In this document: piece after piece, positions 1 through 8,969 of the stretch
How positions within the stretch are numbered: position 1 is the first letter of the stretch
Layout of the letters: each line of letters begins with the position of its first letter
Program-made: the position numbers and the translations under genes
Notes under the pieces: model-generated
Told to the model about the DNA's origin: nothing
The model's input: only the letters and a program-made list of their open reading frames with translations
Databases searched by the model: none
NCBI GenBank assembly: GCA_041395745.1
Contig: JAWKZV010000001.1
Span: 248,001-312,000, forward strand
Length of the DNA: 64,000 nt
Direction: 5' to 3'
Source: Porticoccus sp041395745
GTDB taxonomy: Bacteria; Pseudomonadota; Gammaproteobacteria; Pseudomonadales; Porticoccaceae

Positions 1-1
1 G

Positions 2-829
2 CAGAACGACACCAGTAATCAGGTTCCCTTGCCATCACCCGGAGAAGCACTGAGTCGGGCGCGCAAGGAGAAGGGGCTAGATGTCGATGAGGTGGCTATC
101 CACTTGGGTTTGCCTCCTCGGGTGTTATGCGCGCTCGAGGCTGATGACTATGACCGACTACCAGCACCCATGTACGTGCGCGGCTATGTCAGGCGTTATT
201 GCGGGCTGCTGGAGCTGGAAGAAGGTCAGCTGTTGGAACTTGTTGAACAGCAATTTGCGGCACAGGGAATTGTTGATCACAACCCGTCCATACGCCTGAT
301 AGCACCTCCAAGAAAAAAGATCCGTCCGATCTGGTTTGTTGCACCAATTGTAGTGTTGCTACTGATAGCCTTGGCTGTGTTTATTTGGGGCATGCTGTCA
401 AACATTCTCAATGATGGCGAGGCGGAGCAGAGCGCATCCGAACCGACAGCTGCAGAATTTACTCCAGCTCTGGAGATGACTGCGTTGTCCAATACCAGCG
501 GCAATGACCTGGAATTTGCTGAGCCCGAATTGGACGGCGCAGCAATGGTCGAAGAGGCGGGTGACGATGGTATGCGCACCTTGGCCATCCGTGTCAATCA
601 GCAGAGCTGGGTCGAAGTGTTTGATGCAGAAGGCGATATGCTGGTAGCGGATTTAAAGCCTTCGGGAACTGAACTGGAGGTTACCGGTTTGGCACCGTTC
701 AATGTCACCCTGGGCTACGCCCCGGGGGTGGAACTGAGCTTCGCAGGAGAACCGGTTTCCATTGAAAGTATCGCCAGCGACAATACCGCGACCCTTAAAG
801 TCGGCGACGAACCCGCCGAGGAGCGTTGA
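2..829 (+). CDS. rodZ: RodZ, cytoskeletal cell-shape protein (5' partial)
   Basis: RodZ links the MreB cytoskeleton to the cell-wall elongation machinery in the inner membrane. The reading frame is open to the left edge, so the true start lies outside the window. Visible in order are an N-terminal Xre-like helix-turn-helix (segment GEALSRARKEKGLDVDEVA), a single membrane span (WFVAPIVVLLLIALAVFIWG) and a C-terminal DUF4115-type domain ending in DEPAEER. The internal TTG at 29 is probably not the start, because the in-frame codons before it read smoothly. ispG follows 7 bases after the stop, as in many gammaproteobacteria (rodZ-ispG-hisS). Confidence 0.9.
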   Translation, partial: QNDTSNQVPLPSPGEALSRARKEKGLDVDEVAIHLGLPPRVLCALEADDYDRLPAPMYVRGYVRRYCGLLELEEGQLLELVEQQFAAQGIVDHNPSIRLIAPPRKKIRPIWFVAPIVVLLLIALAVFIWGMLSNILNDGEAEQSASEPTAAEFTPALEMTALSNTSGNDLEFAEPELDGAAMVEEAGDDGMRTLAIRVNQQSWVEVFDAEGDMLVADLKPSGTELEVTGLAPFNVTLGYAPGVELSFAGEPVSIESIASDNTATLKVGDEPAEER

Positions 830-836
830 TCAGTTC

Positions 837-1949
837 ATGCATTTTGAATCACCTATAGTTCGCAGACAGTCCCGTCAGATCATGGTGGGCAATGTGCCTG
901 TTGGCGGCGGAGCGCCGATTTCCATCCAGAGCATGACCAATACCGAAACCACGGATGTGGCAGCCACTGTGGCCCAGGTCAATCGCCTGGAAGCTGCCGG
1001 AGCAGATATCGTGCGGGTGTCCGTGCCAACCATGGATGCAGCGGAAGCTTTTGGCGCCATCAAGAAACAGGTCAGTGTGCCGCTGGTAGCGGATATTCAC
1101 TTCGATTACCGCATTGCCCTGCGAGTGGCTGATCTCGGTGTGGATTGCCTGCGTATCAATCCCGGCAATATTGGTCGGGAAAAACGTATTCAGGCCGTCG
1201 TGGACAAGGCCCGGGATCTGAATATCCCGATTCGCATCGGCGTCAACGCCGGTTCTCTGGAAAAAGATCTGCAAAAGAAATACGGAGAACCCACCCCGGA
1301 TGCGCTGGTGGAATCCGCCATGCGCCATGTGGAAATTCTCGACAGTCTCAACTTCCACAATTTCAAGCTGAGCCTGAAGGCCTCTGACATTTTTATGGCA
1401 GTGGCGGCCTATCGAAAAATTGCCACCATGATCGACAATCCCCTGCATCTGGGAATCACCGAGGCAGGCGGCCTGCGCGGTGGCACCGTGAAGTCCTCCA
1501 TCGGCCTCGGCCTGCTGTTGATGGATGGTATCGGCGATACTATCCGTGTATCACTGGCTGCCGACCCGGTAGAAGAGGTGAAGGTCGGCTGGGATATGCT
1601 GAAAAGCCTCAAGCTGCGCAGCAAGGGAATTAACTTTATCGCCTGTCCCAGCTGTTCACGGCAGAACTTCGACGTCATCAAGACCATGAACGAGCTGGAA
1701 ACCCGCCTGGAAGATATCACCATTCCGATGGATGTGGCGGTGATTGGCTGTATCGTCAATGGTCCCGGTGAAGCAAAGGAAGTGGATCTCGGACTCACCG
1801 GTGGAACCCCCAACAACCTGGTCTATATCGACGGCCAACCCAGTCAGAAACTCGGCCAGGAAAACCTGGTGGATGAACTGGAGCAACTGATCCGCAACAA
1901 GGCGAGCCAGAAAGCCGTACAACAAGAAAATCTGATAGCGAAGTCCTGA
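837..1949 (+). CDS. ispG: 4-hydroxy-3-methylbut-2-en-1-yl diphosphate synthase
   Basis: IspG (GcpE) is a [4Fe-4S] enzyme that makes HMBPP in the MEP isoprenoid pathway. The ATG at 837 gives 370 residues (MHFESPIVRR...), the usual size; a longer frame from 762 would overlap rodZ and is unlikely. Cluster ligands are visible in ACPSCSRQ and GCIVNGPGEA, and the TIM-barrel start carries the conserved SIQSMTNT. Its TGA shares bases with the ATG of hisS (TGATG), which suggests translational coupling in the rodZ-ispG-hisS-yfgM-bamB operon. Confidence 0.95.
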   Translation: MHFESPIVRRQSRQIMVGNVPVGGGAPISIQSMTNTETTDVAATVAQVNRLEAAGADIVRVSVPTMDAAEAFGAIKKQVSVPLVADIHFDYRIALRVADLGVDCLRINPGNIGREKRIQAVVDKARDLNIPIRIGVNAGSLEKDLQKKYGEPTPDALVESAMRHVEILDSLNFHNFKLSLKASDIFMAVAAYRKIATMIDNPLHLGITEAGGLRGGTVKSSIGLGLLLMDGIGDTIRVSLAADPVEEVKVGWDMLKSLKLRSKGINFIACPSCSRQNFDVIKTMNELETRLEDITIPMDVAVIGCIVNGPGEAKEVDLGLTGGTPNNLVYIDGQPSQKLGQENLVDELEQLIRNKASQKAVQQENLIAKS

Positions 1950-3238
1950 TGAAAAAAATTCAATCCATTCGGGGGATGAATGACCTTCTCCCCGATGAGT
2001 CCCCCGTTTGGCAATACCTGGAAAAGACCATCTCCCAGCTGTTGGGTCGATACGGATATCGGGAAATCCGCTTCCCGATTCTCGAGCCTACGGAACTGTT
2101 CAAACGCTCTATCGGTGAGGTTACCGATATTGTTGAAAAGGAGATGTACACCTTTGACGACCGCAATGGTGATAGCGTTACCTTGCGTCCTGAAGGAACC
2201 GCCGGTTGTGTGCGAGCCTGTGAACAGAACGGCCTGACATTCAATCAGGTACAGCGTCTCTGGTACCAGGGGCCGATGTTTCGTTACGAGCGCCCGCAGA
2301 AGGGTCGACTGCGCCAATTTCACCAGATTGGTATTGAAGTGTTCGGCCTGGAAGGACCGGATATTGATGCTGAACAACTGGCGATGATCTGGCGCCTGTG
2401 GCAGCAACTCGGGGTCGACAAGCTGGTTACCCTGCAGGTGAATTCTCTGGGAACCAGTGCCTCCCGCGGTCGCTATCGCGAGGCATTGGTAGCTTATCTG
2501 GAGCAGCGCAAAGAGTTGCTGGATGAAGACAGTCAGCGCCGCCTCCATAGCAATCCCCTGCGTATCCTCGACAGCAAAAATGCCAATACCCAGGCATTGC
2601 TGGATGACGCGCCGCGTCTGGAAGACTTTCTTGAAGAAGAGTCTAAGGAACACTTCCGCCAACTGTTGGCTCTGCTCGACAGTATTGGCATCCCCTACCA
2701 GGTGAACTCTCGCCTGGTTCGCGGTCTGGATTATTACGGCAAGACTGTTTTTGAATGGGTCACCGATGCTCTCGGTGCCCAGGGCACGGTTTGCGCAGGC
2801 GGTCGTTACGACGGCCTGGTGGAACAGCTGGGTGGCAAATCCACTCCGGCGGTGGGCTTCGCCATGGGGGTGGAGCGCCTGGTATTGTTGCTTGACGCCG
2901 CTGGTGTGGTGCCGGATAGTATCGCCCGCCAGGTAGACGTCTATCTCCTGGCGGCTGGGGATGTGCAGGCTCAGGCGTTGCAACTGGGAGAAACCCTGCG
3001 CGACCAGTGTCCAACACTGCGCATTCAGAACCACTGCGGTGGTGGCAGTCTGAAAAGTCAGATGAAGAAAGCCGATCGCTGCGGAGCGGAAATCGCCCTG
3101 ATTCTCGGCGAGGACGAGGCGGCTAACAATCAGGTTTCGGTTAAGTTCCTGAGGCAGGACAAACCCCAGCAAAGCATGAGTGTCGCGGAAGTAGTGACCG
3201 TGCTTAATCAATACGAATTCAGCGAAGGTGAGGAATAA
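1949..3238 (+). CDS. hisS: Histidyl-tRNA synthetase
   Basis: Class II aminoacyl-tRNA synthetase charging tRNA-His; cytoplasmic homodimer. It has 429 residues, normal for the family. Class II motif 2 lies around RYERPQKGRLRQFHQ, and the histidine-specific signatures RGLDYY and GGRYDGL are present, followed by a C-terminal anticodon-binding domain. The start ATG overlaps the ispG stop and the stop lies 2 bases before yfgM. The operon order ispG-hisS-yfgM-bamB-der is classical. Confidence 0.97.
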   Translation: MKKIQSIRGMNDLLPDESPVWQYLEKTISQLLGRYGYREIRFPILEPTELFKRSIGEVTDIVEKEMYTFDDRNGDSVTLRPEGTAGCVRACEQNGLTFNQVQRLWYQGPMFRYERPQKGRLRQFHQIGIEVFGLEGPDIDAEQLAMIWRLWQQLGVDKLVTLQVNSLGTSASRGRYREALVAYLEQRKELLDEDSQRRLHSNPLRILDSKNANTQALLDDAPRLEDFLEEESKEHFRQLLALLDSIGIPYQVNSRLVRGLDYYGKTVFEWVTDALGAQGTVCAGGRYDGLVEQLGGKSTPAVGFAMGVERLVLLLDAAGVVPDSIARQVDVYLLAAGDVQAQALQLGETLRDQCPTLRIQNHCGGGSLKSQMKKADRCGAEIALILGEDEAANNQVSVKFLRQDKPQQSMSVAEVVTVLNQYEFSEGEE

Positions 3239-3240
3239 AC

Positions 3241-3936
3241 GTGGCAGAACATCTCAGCGAAGAGGAACAGCTCGAGAGTCTCAAGCGCTGGTGGAAGGAA
3301 AATGGTCTTTCCACGGTGATCGTGGTCGTACTCGCCGTGGGTGGGTATTTTGGTTGGGATCTCTGGAAGGGACACCGTCAGGCTCAGGCTGAAGCCGCTT
3401 CGACCGTGTACCAGAGCATGATGGACGTCGCCTCCATCGCGCCCGGTGAATCATTGAGTGAATCCAAGCGCGAACAGGTCATTGCCCTTGCCGAGCAGTT
3501 GAAAAACGATTACTCCGGTACCCAGTACGCCCGCTATGCCGCCATGCTGCTGGCGCGTTTGGCCGTTGAAAAAGACGATCTGGATACTGCAACCCAACAG
3601 TTGCAGTGGGCAGAAAAAGGCGCTGATGAAGGCCTGTCCCTGATTATCAAGCTGCGCTTGGCCAGGCTGGAAGCTGCCCGGGGCAACCTTGATCAGGCCA
3701 TCGATATGCTCCAGGGCGTAGAAGCACGCACCATGGCGTCGGCTTATGCCGAGGCTATAGGTGATTTTCAGGTGCTGAAAGGTGATAAACAGGCCGCCTA
3801 TGCCGCCTATCAGGATGCCCTGCAGAAGCTGGTGTTGAACGATAATCAGACCCGGGCCATTATCGAACTCAAACTCAACCATGTGGCTTCAGCTACCGAG
3901 ACTGCGATGAATGACGCGGTTGAGGAGGAGGGCTGA
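3241..3936 (+). CDS. yfgM: YfgM/ancillary SecYEG translocon subunit family
   Basis: YfgM is an inner-membrane protein with a periplasmic TPR domain that associates with the SecYEG translocon and the chaperone PpiD. The GTG start gives 231 residues: a short cytoplasmic N-terminus, one membrane span near residues 22-40 (STVIVVVLAVGGYFGWDLW), then helical repeats rich in A, L and Q typical of TPR. It sits between hisS and bamB as in E. coli, and its TGA overlaps the ATG of bamB. Confidence 0.88.
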   Translation: MAEHLSEEEQLESLKRWWKENGLSTVIVVVLAVGGYFGWDLWKGHRQAQAEAASTVYQSMMDVASIAPGESLSESKREQVIALAEQLKNDYSGTQYARYAAMLLARLAVEKDDLDTATQQLQWAEKGADEGLSLIIKLRLARLEAARGNLDQAIDMLQGVEARTMASAYAEAIGDFQVLKGDKQAAYAAYQDALQKLVLNDNQTRAIIELKLNHVASATETAMNDAVEEEG

Positions 3937-5105
3937 TGAAACGTCTGGCATGGTTGCTGGCACTGTGTATGGCTCTGAGCGGTTGTAGCGCGCTGAGCAA
4001 AATCGGAAAGTCCAAGACCGATGATGAGGGAGAAAAAGTCTACCCCGCGGCTCTGGTGGATTTTCAACAGGAAATTCAGGTCAGCAAAGTCTGGTCTACC
4101 CACGCTGTAGACAAATACATTTCGGTCAATAGCGGCATCGGTCCCGCACTGATGGATGGCATTATTTATGTCGCCGACAGTGATGGTGCGGTGGTCGCCC
4201 TGGATGCGTCCAGCGGCGAGAAAAAGTGGAAAGTGGAACTGGAAGACGTTGTGCTGGGCGGTGGCGTCGGCATCGGCGGTAACCTGGTGCTGGTTGGCAG
4301 TACAGAGGGGGAAGTTTTTTCCCTGGACGCGACCACCGGCGAGCAGCGTTGGCAAGCTTTCGTGACCAGTGAAATCCTCGCTGCCCCCGGCGCCAATAGT
4401 AGCATCGTCGTTGTCCAGACCCAGGACGGCCGTGTGGTGGGGCTCGATCCGGAGAATGGTGAAAAGCGCTGGCATTTTGAAGTGGACGTGCCGGTGCTGA
4501 CCATGCGCGGCACCAGTGCCCCGTTGGTTTCACACGACTCGGTAATTGTGACCTTTGCCAATGGTAAGGTGTATGCCCTCTCTCCACTCAGTGGAGACCT
4601 GATCTGGGAAAACCGCATCGCCATTCCCCAGGGTCGCACTGAACTTGAGCGGATGGTGGATATTGATGGCCGTCCGGTGCGGGCTGATAACGTGCTCTAT
4701 GTGGCCAGTTATCAGGGTCGTGTTGGTGCCCTGGCGGGTGCTTCCGGTCGTGGGCTCTGGTATCAGGATGCCTCTACTACCCGAGATCTTGCTTACGGAC
4801 TCGGACAGGTCTATCTGGTGCAGAAGAACGATGGCGTCAAGGCCATGCGCGCCAGCAGCGGCCAGCAATTGTGGCTGAACGAGGAGATGACCTATCGCAA
4901 GCTCAGCAGCCCGGTTGTTGTTGGTGGCTATCTGACGGTGGGAGATGCCGAGGGATATCTGCACGTTCTGTCGCAAACAGATGGACGGTTTCTCGCCAGA
5001 GTTAAATTGGGCAGCGGCATTTCCGCAACCCCCCTGGCCGATGGCGATACGCTCTATGTGTTGGATGATGATGGTCGGGTGACCGCCCTCAACATTGAAG
5101 AATGA
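3936..5105 (+). CDS. bamB: Outer membrane assembly lipoprotein BamB
   Basis: BamB is the beta-propeller lipoprotein of the BAM complex that inserts outer-membrane proteins. It has 389 residues with a lipoprotein signal peptide and lipobox LSGC (acylated Cys about residue 17), then repeated PQQ-type propeller blades (motifs such as ALDASSGEKKW, SLDATTGEQRW, GLDPENGEKRW). The start overlaps the yfgM stop (TGATG). Residue after the Cys is Ser, compatible with outer-membrane sorting. Confidence 0.95.
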   Translation: MKRLAWLLALCMALSGCSALSKIGKSKTDDEGEKVYPAALVDFQQEIQVSKVWSTHAVDKYISVNSGIGPALMDGIIYVADSDGAVVALDASSGEKKWKVELEDVVLGGGVGIGGNLVLVGSTEGEVFSLDATTGEQRWQAFVTSEILAAPGANSSIVVVQTQDGRVVGLDPENGEKRWHFEVDVPVLTMRGTSAPLVSHDSVIVTFANGKVYALSPLSGDLIWENRIAIPQGRTELERMVDIDGRPVRADNVLYVASYQGRVGALAGASGRGLWYQDASTTRDLAYGLGQVYLVQKNDGVKAMRASSGQQLWLNEEMTYRKLSSPVVVGGYLTVGDAEGYLHVLSQTDGRFLARVKLGSGISATPLADGDTLYVLDDDGRVTALNIEE

Positions 5106-5122
5106 CCGTGCTTATGCCGCTG

Positions 5123-5159
5123 ATGCCGCCCTTCGTGATGAGGGGCGGCATTGCTGTTT
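5123..5159 (+). terminator. Possible weak terminator or attenuator hairpin after bamB
   Basis: A perfect 9-bp inverted repeat (ATGCCGCCC at 5123-5131, GGGCGGCAT at 5143-5151) sits in the 147-base bamB-der gap and is followed by a short, imperfect T stretch (TGCTGTTTT). It may end part of the upstream transcript while letting some der transcription through. Confidence 0.4.
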
Positions 5160-5252
5160 TCAGGGATTGAGCAAAATTGGCATCCGTTGACCGGGTGCTC
5201 CAAGTGAGGGTGGCAGAACTGCCGCCCGTGACGAACTGCCGAGTGAAATGAC

Positions 5253-6647
5253 ATGATCCCAGTAATTGCATTGGTCGGACGTCCCAATGTGGGCAAATCA
5301 ACCCTGTTCAATCGCTTGACCAAGTCCCACGATGCGCTGGTGGCCAATTACCCCGGCCTGACCCGCGACCGCAAGTACGGTGAGGGAGAGTTCCAGGGAC
5401 ATCGTTTCATGATGATCGACACCGGTGGTATCACCGGCGAGGAAGAGGGCATCGATTCGGCTATGGCGGCCCAGTCCATGCAGGCCATTGAAGAAGCGGA
5501 TGCCGTATTGCTGGTGGTGGACAGCCGCGATGGACTAACTCCGGTAGATCGCCGTCTGGCGATTTACCTCCGCGAAAAAGGCCGGCATGTCTACTTGGTG
5601 GCGAACAAGATTGATGGCATCAATCCCGACGTGGCCATGGCAGAATTCTTCGAACTCGGTATCCAGGATATCTATCCCACCACTGCCACCCATGGTCGGG
5701 GTGTACGGCAGTTGATGGAAGCTGTTCTGGCGCCGTTCCCCTTGGAGGCCGAAATCGAGCCTGAAGAGGAACAGGAGCGCGGCATCAAGATCGCCGTTAT
5801 TGGCCGCCCCAACGTGGGAAAATCCACGTTGGTCAATCGTCTGCTCGGCGAGGAACGGGTAGTGGTTTTCGACCTACCCGGCACTACCAGGGACAGCATT
5901 TACATCGACTATGAGCGGGAAGGTAAGAAGTACACCCTGATCGATACCGCTGGTATCCGCCGGCGCAAAAACGTCAAGCTGGTGGTGGAAAAATTCTCGA
6001 TCGTAAAAACCCTACAGGCTATTGAGGATGCCAATGTCGTTGTGCTGCTGATTGATGCCCGGGAGGGGCTCGTCGATCAGGATCTGCATCTGATGGGGAC
6101 TGCGGTAGAGGCAGGCAGGGCGCTAGTGCTGGCAGTTAACAAGTGGGATGGACTGGAATCCGACCAGAAAAGCTGGATTAAATCAGAGCTGGAACGCCGC
6201 CTTCGTTTTGTGAACTTTGCCGATATTCACTTCATTTCCGCATTGCACGGAACCGGTGTCGGTCACCTCTACGAGTCCATTGAAAAGTCCTTTGCTTCAG
6301 CCACTGACAAGTTGGGAACCAATCGCCTGACCCGTATTTTGCAGGATGCTGTCACAGAGCATCAGCCTCCCATGGTCAGGGGCCGCCGCATCAAGTTGCG
6401 CTATGCCCACGCCGGTGGCCAGAATCCCCCTGTGATTGTCATTCACGGTAACCAGACTGACGAGGTACCAAATCATTACACTCGTTACCTGGAAAAAGTA
6501 TTTCGCAAGGCACTCGATCTGCACGGCACGCCGGTGAAGATCGAGTATCGCTCCAGTGAAAACCCCTATGCGGGTAAGAAAAACAAACTGACGGCGCGGC
6601 AGGTAGCGAAGAAACGTCGCCTGATGCGACACGTCAAGAAAAAATAG
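5253..6647 (+). CDS. der: GTPase Der (EngA), 50S ribosome assembly
   Basis: Der is an essential GTPase with two tandem G domains needed for maturation of the large ribosomal subunit. It has 464 residues. Both G1 loops are plain (GRPNVGKST near residues 8-16 and again near 185), each followed by DTGG / DTAG G3 motifs and NK[IW]D G4 motifs, then a C-terminal KH-like domain with a basic tail (KKKRRLMRHVKKK-like end). It closes the rodZ-der block. Confidence 0.97.
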   Translation: MIPVIALVGRPNVGKSTLFNRLTKSHDALVANYPGLTRDRKYGEGEFQGHRFMMIDTGGITGEEEGIDSAMAAQSMQAIEEADAVLLVVDSRDGLTPVDRRLAIYLREKGRHVYLVANKIDGINPDVAMAEFFELGIQDIYPTTATHGRGVRQLMEAVLAPFPLEAEIEPEEEQERGIKIAVIGRPNVGKSTLVNRLLGEERVVVFDLPGTTRDSIYIDYEREGKKYTLIDTAGIRRRKNVKLVVEKFSIVKTLQAIEDANVVVLLIDAREGLVDQDLHLMGTAVEAGRALVLAVNKWDGLESDQKSWIKSELERRLRFVNFADIHFISALHGTGVGHLYESIEKSFASATDKLGTNRLTRILQDAVTEHQPPMVRGRRIKLRYAHAGGQNPPVIVIHGNQTDEVPNHYTRYLEKVFRKALDLHGTPVKIEYRSSENPYAGKKNKLTARQVAKKRRLMRHVKKK

Positions 6648-6704
6648 AACACCTATCCCTCAATTCCGGGCAGCGGAGCGCTCGTTAGTGCGCCCCGTAG
6701 CCTG

Positions 6705-7190
6705 TCAGGCAGCAATCAGTGATTCATCGCGAATCAGCAGCTGGTAGCTGGTGATAAAGTCCCGAACGGTGCCTTCCGGTTTTGAGCGGAAATGACGGTG
6801 CCAGTAACCTCCCAGTGCACTGATGTGGGTTGGTTCCGGCAGTGGCTGGGTCACTCGGCGATATATCACCCAGGCAATGGCGGTGGCGTATTTCAGGTTG
6901 GTCACCAGTTCGCCATGTGGGTCTCTCAGGAAACTGTGTTGTCCCGCCATGCCGCGAATGTCGCTGGCCAGTTCCGGGTGGTTGACCAGATATTTGTCCC
7001 ACACCGCCCGGTGCATGGTGGGTGTAATCCGGTACAGTCCGACCCGTCTCCCTTCGTGCCATCCACCCAACCCCGATTCGTGTGCAGCTGTGCCCATCAG
7101 CAGGTTTTCGGCAGCCATCGACCATTCATTCAAGTAGCGAAGTGTTTCCCTGATGACCAGGTGTCGTAAATCCCCAGCGGTAAAAATCAT
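6705..7190 (-). CDS. Lytic-transglycosylase-like hypothetical protein
   Basis: A 161-residue protein from the ATG at 7190, preceded by a good Shine-Dalgarno (CAGGAG, about 9 bases upstream). Residues AAHESGLG followed by GLYRITPTMH resemble the catalytic Glu and the following ES...GLMQI.P.T pattern of SLT-type transglycosylases and phage tail-associated muramidases. No signal peptide is evident. It stands alone between der and the symporter, on the opposite strand, and its upstream region is extremely AT-rich, which hints at horizontal acquisition. The family assignment rests on that short motif only. Confidence 0.55.
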   Translation of the reverse strand: MIFTAGDLRHLVIRETLRYLNEWSMAAENLLMGTAAHESGLGGWHEGRRVGLYRITPTMHRAVWDKYLVNHPELASDIRGMAGQHSFLRDPHGELVTNLKYATAIAWVIYRRVTQPLPEPTHISALGGYWHRHFRSKPEGTVRDFITSYQLLIRDESLIAA

Positions 7191-7200
7191 GACACAGCTC

Positions 7201-7320
7201 CTGAACTCACATTGATATTTATTTATTATTTCTTTAATTATTATCACGTTACAAAAATAAATTCAATTTTAAATTATAAGCTATATGTAACTTTAAAATT
7301 TAAAGCGGTATTATTGTGTA
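7201..7320. other. Very AT-rich intergenic island
   Basis: In these 120 bases I count 22 G or C (about 18 percent), against clearly GC-rich flanking genes. It contains a 9-bp inverted repeat AATTTTAAA (7265-7273) / TTTAAAATT (7292-7300). It probably holds the promoter of the - strand gene ending at 6705 and may be a target for xenogeneic silencers; the inverted repeat could be chance at this base composition. Confidence 0.6.
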
Positions 7321-7420
7321 TAAAAAATGACCATTCTCGTTATTGAGGATAGCTAATACCATGCTGCGCCATCGGGCATTCTGGGGAATAATGAACGGGT
7401 CGAAAAAAATAAAGGGGTAG

Positions 7421-8926
7421 GTGTTGGCGGAGTTCAATCTTCCCATAGCTCTGACCTTTGTCGCGTATCTGGCAGTTGTCCTGGCCATTGGAGTGGTTGC
7501 CTGGTTCAGGACACGCACCGCTTCAGACTACTTTCTCGGTGGACGCAGATTGTCTCCCGCTGTGGCAGCTCTCAGTGCCGGAGCTTCCGACATGAGCGGC
7601 TGGGTACTGCTGGGCTTACCCGGCTATGCCTACTTGGCGGGACTGGAAGCGGGCTGGATATCGTTGGGCCTGTGCATCGGTGTTGCCCTCAATTGGCTGC
7701 TGTCGGCAAGGCGATTGCGCATCTACAGTTTCCATCTTGAAGATGCGGTGACCTTGCCCTGTTACCTGCACAGGCGGTTCCGCTGTCCCGGGCCCTGGCT
7801 GAAGCTGCTTTCTTCGCTATTTATCCTGTTTTTTTTCCTGTTCTACGTCAGTTCCGGATTGATTGGTGCCGGCAAATTGTTCGTGGCCGTGTTTGATTTC
7901 GATTACCGGCTTTCGGTCTTGCTGGGTGCTGCAATCATCATTTTCTATACCCTGTTCGGTGGTTTTCTCGCCGTCTCGTGGACGGATGTTTTTCAGGCAC
8001 TGTTGATGACCCTTGCTCTGGTGCTGGCGCCATTGATGGCTGTATCCCTGCTGGGTGGGTATCCGGAGTGGGCTGGACAGCTCAGGGAGATCAACCCGGC
8101 TCTCATGTCATTCACAACTGATCGACAGGGGCAACCACTGGGCACCATGGCGGTTATCAGCCTGCTGGGGTGGGGACTGGCCTATTTCGGCCAGCCCCAC
8201 ATTCTGGCCCGTTTCAAGGCGGTTCACTCACCCCATCAATTGCATGTGGCAGCCGCCATTGGCATCGGCTGGTCAGTGATGATCTACACCACTTCCATAG
8301 CGGTCGGGTTAAGTGGTGCGGCGTTGCTGGAGAATCCCCTCGCCGATTCGGAACAGGTTTTTATGGTGCTGGTGCAACTGCTGTTTCACCCGTTGATGGC
8401 CGGTTTTCTCCTGTCCGCTATCCTGGCGGCGATCATGAGTACGGTCGATTCCCAGTTACTGGTGAGTTCTTCAACCCTGGCGGAGGATCTTTATCCTCTG
8501 GCGACAGGCCGGACGTTGTCAGAACGTGGGCGGATTACCGCCGGGAAATGGGCTGTGGCTGTCATTGCAGTTATTGCCACATCAGTGGCCATGGACCCGG
8601 ACAGCAAGGTGCTGGACGTGGTTGCCTATGCCTGGGGGGGGTTGGGTGCCGCCCTCGGCCCGGCAACGCTACTCAGTCTCTATTGGAAACGGATGAACTG
8701 GCAGGGTGCCTTGGCTGGCGTAATGGTGGGCGGTCTGACAGTGATGGTCTGGAAACAGCTGCATGGCGGCTGGTTTGATGTTTACGAACTGGTACCCGGC
8801 TTCTTTTTTTCCCTGATCGCCATTGTGGTGGTCAGTGTTATGACCCCAGCGCCGAAACCGGGTGTTATCGGTGACTTTGACATTATGCTGAAACTGTTGG
8901 GTAACTCCCGCAGAAGGGCCATATAA
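7421..8926 (+). CDS. putP: Sodium/proline symporter (PutP-like, SSS family)
   Basis: A 501-residue inner-membrane sodium:solute symporter, GTG start. The segment YFLGGRRLSP followed by ALSAGASDMSGW is the hallmark of PutP-type SSS transporters, and about 12-13 hydrophobic spans follow. Proline is the likely substrate from that signature, but related carriers take other amino acids. There is no putA next to it in this window. It is followed after 43 bases by the mscS gene, so both may serve osmotic adaptation (uptake and emergency release). Confidence 0.88.
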   Translation: MLAEFNLPIALTFVAYLAVVLAIGVVAWFRTRTASDYFLGGRRLSPAVAALSAGASDMSGWVLLGLPGYAYLAGLEAGWISLGLCIGVALNWLLSARRLRIYSFHLEDAVTLPCYLHRRFRCPGPWLKLLSSLFILFFFLFYVSSGLIGAGKLFVAVFDFDYRLSVLLGAAIIIFYTLFGGFLAVSWTDVFQALLMTLALVLAPLMAVSLLGGYPEWAGQLREINPALMSFTTDRQGQPLGTMAVISLLGWGLAYFGQPHILARFKAVHSPHQLHVAAAIGIGWSVMIYTTSIAVGLSGAALLENPLADSEQVFMVLVQLLFHPLMAGFLLSAILAAIMSTVDSQLLVSSSTLAEDLYPLATGRTLSERGRITAGKWAVAVIAVIATSVAMDPDSKVLDVVAYAWGGLGAALGPATLLSLYWKRMNWQGALAGVMVGGLTVMVWKQLHGGWFDVYELVPGFFFSLIAIVVVSVMTPAPKPGVIGDFDIMLKLLGNSRRRAI

Positions 8927-8969
8927 CAGCGAGTAAAAGTGCTATTTCTACTGGAAGAGGAAACAACTT

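Noticed and set aside
1844..3211. A 455-codon - strand frame opposite hisS
   Set aside because: Strongly conserved HisRS motifs lie on the + strand; this frame has no recognisable domain.
7265..7300. 9-bp inverted repeat as an operator
   Set aside because: In such AT-rich DNA (about 18 percent GC) repeats of A and T arise by chance; kept only as a note.
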